A DNA stretch of 25,917 bases from Proteiniphilum sp. UBA5283 (GTDB taxonomy: Bacteria; Bacteroidota; Bacteroidia; Bacteroidales; Dysgonomonadaceae): positions 1 through 25,917 of the forward strand of contig DHSP01000035.1 of the NCBI GenBank assembly GCA_002408485.1, written 5' to 3'. Position numbers and translations under genes: made by a program. Positions within the stretch are counted from its first letter, which is position 1; the number at the start of each line of letters is the position of its first letter. Shown in pieces: positions 21,112 through 25,917 of the stretch. The notes beneath the pieces are model-generated. The model saw only the letters and a list, made by a program, of their open reading frames with translations, was not told the origin of the DNA and did not search any database.

Positions 21112-24009
21112 ATGAAAAAAAAGTTATTTTTAAAGCTATTTATCTTTGCAGTAATTGGCGCTTTTGTGACATTTACTTCATGTAAAGATTACGACGATGA
21201 CATTAGCAGGTTGGATACCGATCTTGCTGCTGCCGAAAGTTCATTGCAAGCTGCCGTAACGGAGCTGAATACGCTGAAGACGCAAATTGCTGCTGCCGCT
21301 ACCGATAGCGAAGTAGCTGCTGCTGTAGCTGCTGCCAAAACTCAAGCAATTGATGCAGCAAAAGCCGATGCAACGGCCTTGCTCAATACGTTGAAAGGTG
21401 GTTACACCGGCACATTGAAAGAGCTGAACGACAAGATCGTTGCACAGGCAGCTTTGATCACAGTACTCCAGGGGGATGTATCCACTTTGAAAACAGACCT
21501 GGATGCCGCAGAACTACAGATAGCCGCCAACAAAGCTGCTATCGAACTGCAGCAATCAATCCTCGACAAGTACCTGTTGGTTGCCGGTGACGACAATGTT
21601 GTGGACGCTATCGCAGCCATCAAAGCTGAACTGGCTACTGCCGGAGTCGACATTGATGCACTTTCCACCAAAATCGATGCTATTGACGAGGCTCTTAACG
21701 TGTTGGATTTCGCCAGAATCAACAGTATGATCACCGAAATATCTTTCGACTTTGTTTATGATGATTACGAAAGATACAGATATCTTGAATACTCCACTAC
21801 TACGGAAGTAGTTAATTATGTATTTGCTACCGGAATTAACAATCCAATCACTTTTAAAAACGGACAGAGGCTTGCTTCTCAGGCACAAAAAATTATTGTT
21901 AAGGTTAGTCCTGCCAATGCCGATTTGAGTAAGATGCTGGACAAAATTTCTTTAATTCGTGGTGATAACAATACTGAGATCAATAATTATTTAAAGGTTG
22001 TCAAGGCCGAGCGTGCCAATCCATTGCTGGTAAGTGATGATTATTGGTATTCTGTAGCAGCTACCCGTGCAACTCCTACAGCTAGCGGTCTATGGTATGT
22101 ATCGTTCGAGTTATCTCAAACTGCAGATCTTGAAGATCTAGCAGAACTTACTTATGGAGAGGGCGTTTATCTTAATAGAGGCGTAGAACAAGATTACGAG
22201 GGTCATTACCTTTTTGCCATGGCAATCGAAAACACGGTTGAAAAAGGGGATGATGCTGAAGACCGCTTTGTAATTTCAGATTTTGTAATTTCAATCGATA
22301 CAAGTGAAGAATTTGAAAGAGCAAGTGAATTAAACTTCATGGTTGATAATACAAATGTTGCAGACATCAACAACCGTGCTGCTGATGGTAGCTTAAGTTT
22401 AAATGAAGATGGTATTACCTATAAAGAGTTAGTATGGACTGATTACGCTCAACCAACTCTAACTGGCAACACTTCACAAGGTGATGATCGTTCGTCGCAG
22501 CCAGTATATCCAGCTGTTCAGGGTATACCAATGAAGATTAAGATAACTGGTGATGTTGAATCTATCAGGGCAATGTATGTTACTCTTGATTATCAAGCAA
22601 ATGCTATCGAATCTGCTCCTTCTGAATGGAACGCATGGCAAAGCTACAGCTACACAGGATTAGGCACAGTAGTTGAAGGAACAGAAACACAGATCGTTAT
22701 CAATAACGCAAGCGCTATCAATGATATGATCGGCTTCCGTGTATTTGCTGTAAACTATGATGGAACATTAGTTGATCCCGATGGAAAAGCATTCTACGCA
22801 AGTCTTGGCGTTGCAGGCGCAAATTGGGGTACAGTTAATACAGTGATTACTCCAACAAGTGAAACAGTAGCCGGCACAGTGTCTGAAAAAGTTGCAAAAG
22901 CACTGGCAGCATTACCTACTGCAACTTCATTTGAATGGACAACAGACGAAGATGAAAATGAAGATGCACCTGCATTCCACGCTGAACTTCTAAACACAAC
23001 TGGTGGCGTAGTATTCACGACTAATGGTGGAACTATTTCAACGGCTAATCTTGCAAATGTTACAGCTATTCGTACAGTACCGACCGCAGCTAGCTGGTTA
23101 GCATACAAGGATAACAAAGTATACAATGGCACTTTAGTTATCAAAAATACAACAGGTCACGTACTTGCAACCTTAAAAGTAACATTCAAGAAAACACTTC
23201 CCACAACTGCACCTACTGGCTTCTCAGTGAAGACCAACCAAATTGGTACTGATGGAATTTACAGAAGTTACTTAATACCTATGCAAGCTGGTTTAGTAAA
23301 CTGGACAGCTCCAAATGCAACCCACGGAAGTATGCCACTTGATCAGGTATTCAACTTTACAGGCGATGCTTTAACTTCAGTAGCCAACTTTGACGTTATT
23401 TTCGCTAAGGCTAGCAAATCGGGCAGCAATACTGTCGACTTAATTGTTAATCCAGGAGATGCTGATTTAGTGGTTGCGAAAGAATTTATCGACAATACAA
23501 CTCAACACGAAACATCTGTTGTTTACAATTACGGTAAAATCTCCACAGAACTGGCTGCTGGTGTAGACTATGTTATTGAAATAGAAAATTTCCCAACTAT
23601 TTTCAGTAATATCTACAACAATACCTATTCCTGGAGTTGGGTTACAACATACAACACTACTATTGAATATGGCACAGACGTAACAATTCCATTGTCAAAC
23701 ATCTTAGGTAAAAGCTCGCGCGACAATATCTACAACGCTCCATTAAGCGCTCCTTACCTAAACAGCTTGTCGTTGAATGGCTTGGGCAGTGCAACAGGCG
23801 GTGCTAAGCTTTACTCAAATGGAACAACAATTGAAGAGTACTTCAATGCTACACTTAATATTGCTACCGGAACAATAACATTAACAGAAGCATCGGCTTC
23901 ATCCAATCCTACTGCTAATGTAGCATCAACTCTGGTAATTACAGTATTTGACATGTATGGACATGAGGTAGTTATTAGTCTCCCAATGACGGTTAAAACA
24001 CGTAATTAA
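21112..24009 (+). CDS. Large surface lipoprotein with alanine-rich coiled coil (possible S-layer-like protein)
   Basis: A 965-residue exported protein. A lipoprotein signal peptide ends FTSC with the lipid-bearing Cys24. The following KDYDDD resembles the acidic export signal that sends Bacteroidetes lipoproteins to the outer face of the outer membrane. Residues about 30-200 form a long Ala/Leu-rich heptad coiled coil (AAAESSLQAAVTEL and similar). Residues about 205-965 are Thr/Asn/Ser-rich beta structure, consistent with several Ig-like domains; the last reads VFDMYGHEVVISLPMTV. No enzyme motif or type IX C-terminal signal was recognised. A strong hairpin follows, then the OmpA gene. A large secreted protein next to an OmpA protein is reminiscent of Bacteroides surface-layer loci, but this is inference. 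Only its export is secure. Confidence 0.8.
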   Translation: MKKKLFLKLFIFAVIGAFVTFTSCKDYDDDISRLDTDLAAAESSLQAAVTELNTLKTQIAAAATDSEVAAAVAAAKTQAIDAAKADATALLNTLKGGYTGTLKELNDKIVAQAALITVLQGDVSTLKTDLDAAELQIAANKAAIELQQSILDKYLLVAGDDNVVDAIAAIKAELATAGVDIDALSTKIDAIDEALNVLDFARINSMITEISFDFVYDDYERYRYLEYSTTTEVVNYVFATGINNPITFKNGQRLASQAQKIIVKVSPANADLSKMLDKISLIRGDNNTEINNYLKVVKAERANPLLVSDDYWYSVAATRATPTASGLWYVSFELSQTADLEDLAELTYGEGVYLNRGVEQDYEGHYLFAMAIENTVEKGDDAEDRFVISDFVISIDTSEEFERASELNFMVDNTNVADINNRAADGSLSLNEDGITYKELVWTDYAQPTLTGNTSQGDDRSSQPVYPAVQGIPMKIKITGDVESIRAMYVTLDYQANAIESAPSEWNAWQSYSYTGLGTVVEGTETQIVINNASAINDMIGFRVFAVNYDGTLVDPDGKAFYASLGVAGANWGTVNTVITPTSETVAGTVSEKVAKALAALPTATSFEWTTDEDENEDAPAFHAELLNTTGGVVFTTNGGTISTANLANVTAIRTVPTAASWLAYKDNKVYNGTLVIKNTTGHVLATLKVTFKKTLPTTAPTGFSVKTNQIGTDGIYRSYLIPMQAGLVNWTAPNATHGSMPLDQVFNFTGDALTSVANFDVIFAKASKSGSNTVDLIVNPGDADLVVAKEFIDNTTQHETSVVYNYGKISTELAAGVDYVIEIENFPTIFSNIYNNTYSWSWVTTYNTTIEYGTDVTIPLSNILGKSSRDNIYNAPLSAPYLNSLSLNGLGSATGGAKLYSNGTTIEEYFNATLNIATGTITLTEASASSNPTANVASTLVITVFDMYGHEVVISLPMTVKTRN

Positions 24010-24031
24010 TAATTAATTATAATAGTTTCTT

Positions 24032-24070
24032 AGTAGGAGGAAAACAGAGTAGTTTCCTCCTACTTTGTTT
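24032..24070 (+). terminator. Strong hairpin between the large lipoprotein gene and ompA
   Basis: AGTAGGAGGAAA (24032-24043) and TTTCCTCCTACT (24053-24064) form a perfect 12-bp stem with a 9-nt loop, followed by TTGTTT. It lies 23 nt after the lipoprotein gene stop. It could be an intrinsic terminator or, since no promoter is obvious before ompA, a partial terminator or mRNA-stabilising stem. Confidence 0.75.
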
Positions 24071-24142
24071 CATTAATAACCGCGATATCTGACTTTTAAA
24101 GCAAACCGACCATTTTAAACACATAATTTAAAAGCATTAGGT

Positions 24143-25243
24143 ATGAAAAAAACGATTTTATTGGCTATTACTTTCCTGGCGATCACGCTGACAGCATTCT
24201 CACAAGAGCGTGAGATTAAGGAAGAAGGAAAAACGGTTTTTAAACCGCATGCGTACCTGCAACTGCAGGGCGGGGCTGCCTACACACTGGGTGAAGCTGA
24301 TTTCATGGATCTGATCTCGCCGGCGGCAGCACTGAACCTGGGCTACCAGTTTACTCCCGCACTCGGAATGCGCATCGGCGCTTCCGGATGGCAGGGCAAA
24401 GGGGGCTGGGTGGCACCTGCACAGATTTACGACTTTAAGTTCGTGCAAGGAAATATCGACCTTGTTCTGAATATCAGATCGCTGCTCAGCGGATTCAACC
24501 CGGACAGGGTATTCAACCCGTATCTGTTTGCAGGAGGTGCCTATGCCTACGGCTTTGAGAACGGTGCCACAGAACTAAACACGGGTGCGTATGACCTGGA
24601 GTACCTGTGGGAAGACAACAAGGGGTTCCCGGGAGGACGATTCGGACTGGGACTGGATTTTAAACTGAGCGACGCTGTGTCTGTCATGCTGGAGGGAAAT
24701 GCCAATATGCTTTCGGATCACTTCAACTCGAAAAGAGCAGACAACCTCGACTGGCAGTTTAACGCACTGGCCGGATTCAAAATAAACCTGGGAAAAGCCC
24801 ATACCCGGACAGAACCGGTATACTATGAACCGAAACCAACTCCTGCCCCGGCTCCTGAGCCGAAACCGGAACCCAAGCCAGCGCCTAAGCCGGCACCGGC
24901 ACCGGTGGTGAAGGAATTTCCGGCATTGCCCGCCATTCACTTTGCTTTCGACAGCGATGTGGTGAATACCCAAAAGTATGCCGCAGAGCTGAACACCATC
25001 GTCTCGGTACTGAAGGAATTTAGCAACACAAACGTGGTAATCACAGGCTATACTGATCACAAGGGATCAAACGCCTACAACAACAAACTCTCGCTTCGCA
25101 GGGCCGAAGCGGTGAAGAAGTACCTCACCGGTGAAGGGATCAGCGCCGACAGGCTCACCACACAGGGAGCCGGGGAAGATCCGAAAACTTCGGGCCAGGA
25201 AGCCCTCACCATACAGGCACGCCGCGTGGAGGTTAGCAAATAA
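24143..25243 (+). CDS. OmpA family outer-membrane protein
   Basis: A 366-residue protein with a signal peptide (about 1-21, ending AFSQE), an N-terminal beta-barrel (about 30-218), a proline-rich linker of AP/EP/KP repeats (about 225-256), and a C-terminal OmpA peptidoglycan-binding domain (about 262-366). The OmpA signature NVVITGYTDHKGSNAYNNKL then SLRRAEAVKKYL contains the Asp (D305) and Arg (R319/R320) that bind diaminopimelate in the family. It should link the outer membrane to peptidoglycan. It follows the large surface lipoprotein across a hairpin and could help anchor it; this is inference. No TAnnTTTG box is seen in its 78-nt upstream region. A long terminator follows. Confidence 0.94.
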   Translation: MKKTILLAITFLAITLTAFSQEREIKEEGKTVFKPHAYLQLQGGAAYTLGEADFMDLISPAAALNLGYQFTPALGMRIGASGWQGKGGWVAPAQIYDFKFVQGNIDLVLNIRSLLSGFNPDRVFNPYLFAGGAYAYGFENGATELNTGAYDLEYLWEDNKGFPGGRFGLGLDFKLSDAVSVMLEGNANMLSDHFNSKRADNLDWQFNALAGFKINLGKAHTRTEPVYYEPKPTPAPAPEPKPEPKPAPKPAPAPVVKEFPALPAIHFAFDSDVVNTQKYAAELNTIVSVLKEFSNTNVVITGYTDHKGSNAYNNKLSLRRAEAVKKYLTGEGISADRLTTQGAGEDPKTSGQEALTIQARRVEVSK

Positions 25244-25342
25244 AAAAAATACCGGATAAAAGAATTAAACAGGTTACAATAACTGCTTTTGTCATTTTAA
25301 TATCGCTGAGGTGCGATAGGTTTAAATTCTACTTCCGGGAAG

Positions 25343-25377
25343 CAGGAATGTCTGTCACAGACATTCCTGTATTTTTT
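25343..25377 (+). terminator. Terminator of ompA
   Basis: CAGGAATGTCTGT (25343-25355) and ACAGACATTCCTG (25357-25369) form a perfect inverted repeat of 13 bp with a single central base, followed by TATTTTTT. The real loop will open 1-2 pairs. It lies 100 nt after the ompA stop. Confidence 0.9.
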
Positions 25378-25504
25378 ATGCCTTGCACTGAAAAAAGAGA
25401 CACACAGACGCAAATGTGGAGCGTGCACAAAAAAAATGCGATAATGGTACCCGATTCTTCAATAAATTATCTCTTCCAATGCATCAGAAAAGCAAAACTT
25501 TATG

Positions 25505-25512
25505 TACCTTTG
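25505..25512 (+). promoter_or_regulatory. Candidate -7 box (TACCTTTG) for pnp
   Basis: TACCTTTG fits TAnnTTTG, 38-45 nt before the pnp ATG. No exact TTTG at -33. Confidence 0.5.
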
Positions 25513-25549
25513 GAAGATTTTATACAAAGAAAAAACAACTTTATTATTT

Positions 25550-25917
25550 ATGACGAATCCAATTGTAAAGCAAATCGAGCTGTCAGACGGACGCACGATT
25601 ACGCTGGAGACGGGGAAACTGGCAAAACAGGCCGATGGTTCCGTCACCCTTCGCATGGGTGACACCTTGCTGCTGGCTACCGTTTGCGCCGCCAAAGATG
25701 CAACACCCGGAACCGACTTTATGCCGTTACAGGTAGAATACAGAGAAAAATTTGCTTCCGCCGGACGTTTCCCGGGCGGATTCCTGAAACGGGAAGGCAG
25801 ACCTTCCGACTCAGAAATATTGACCAGCAGGCTCATCGACCGTGCCCTGCGCCCGCTCTTTCCCGACGATTACCATGCCGATGTCTTTGTAAATGTGATC
25901 CTTTTCTCCTCAAACGG
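25550..25917 (+). CDS. pnp: Polyribonucleotide nucleotidyltransferase (PNPase), N-terminal fragment
   Basis: The first 122 codons are present; the gene continues past the right edge. PNPase is a trimeric 3'-5' phosphorolytic exoribonuclease of the mRNA decay machinery. The visible part is the first RNase PH domain: IELSDGRTITLETGKLAKQ, then MGDTLLLATVCAAKDA, DFMPLQVEYREKFASAGRFP, and the hallmark GGFLKREGRPSDSEILTSRL followed by IDRALRPLFPDDY. All of this is strongly conserved in the family. The ATG at 25550 follows a TACCTTTG box. Regulation by a leader structure is not apparent. Confidence 0.97.
   Translation, partial: MTNPIVKQIELSDGRTITLETGKLAKQADGSVTLRMGDTLLLATVCAAKDATPGTDFMPLQVEYREKFASAGRFPGGFLKREGRPSDSEILTSRLIDRALRPLFPDDYHADVFVNVILFSSN

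Larger units (their letters stand above)
25244..25549. other. Intergenic region between ompA and pnp
   Basis: A 306-nt region with the ompA terminator near its middle-left, an AT-rich remainder, and the pnp promoter at its right end. No gene is supported; a frame at 25348-25662 crosses into pnp in another frame and is a chance frame. Confidence 0.7.

Overview
The window looks like a chromosomal segment of a Bacteroidales bacterium. My best inference is the Dysgonomonadaceae/Porphyromonadaceae side (Proteiniphilum- or Petrimonas-like), but genus cannot be fixed from sequence alone. The pointers are Bacteroidetes-type protein families: a polyproline TonB, an HU-HIG DNA-binding protein, a DUF4369/TlpA-like lipoprotein, an HTCS-like hybrid kinase fused to an AraC domain, and lipoproteins with an acidic stretch after the lipid-bearing Cys. 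A second pointer is the Bacteroidetes housekeeping promoter (TAnnTTTG, sometimes with TTTG 17-20 nt upstream) in front of most transcription units. Most of the region is core genome; no insertion sequence, integrase, prophage or CRISPR array was seen.

Layout. 1-437 (minus): the 5' end of a probable exbB/tolQ gene and a tRNA-Ser(GGA). 438-2917 (minus): a tight operon of a trans-polyprenyl diphosphate synthase, an unrecognised conserved protein and a TatD-family metal-dependent DNase; the last two share one base. 2987-6086 (minus): tonB, hpt and a secreted GH33 sialidase, each apparently with its own promoter. 6290-7006 (minus) is trmN6, divergent from lon (7098-9587, plus). 9607-11194 (minus): a CaCA-type Na+/Ca2+ exchanger and an ECF sigma factor. 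11589-14594 (plus): htpG and an E. coli-like type I pantothenate kinase, coaA. 14836-17052 (minus): HIT protein, greA and a lipoprotein whose thioredoxin-like domain lacks the CxxC cysteines.

The right-hand third is more accessory and reads plus: a short hybrid histidine kinase/response regulator with an AraC output domain (17522-19339), a 655-nt stretch without genes, then an HU-like protein, an unrecognised 210-residue protein, a 965-residue surface lipoprotein with an alanine-rich coiled coil, and an OmpA-family protein. After an intrinsic terminator the 5' end of pnp begins and runs off the window.

How the parts fit. exbB and tonB belong to the proton-motive-force machine for TonB-dependent transport. 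lon and htpG are protein-quality-control genes; both lack the usual TAnnTTTG box and instead share a TGGCA-N5-TTTG element resembling a sigma-54 -24/-12 promoter, which is the most interesting regulatory signal I found. The HU / 210-residue protein / large lipoprotein / OmpA cluster looks like a cell-surface module, possibly surface-layer-like, with the hybrid kinase upstream as a candidate regulator. The greA leader carries a terminator-like hairpin between its promoter and its start codon.
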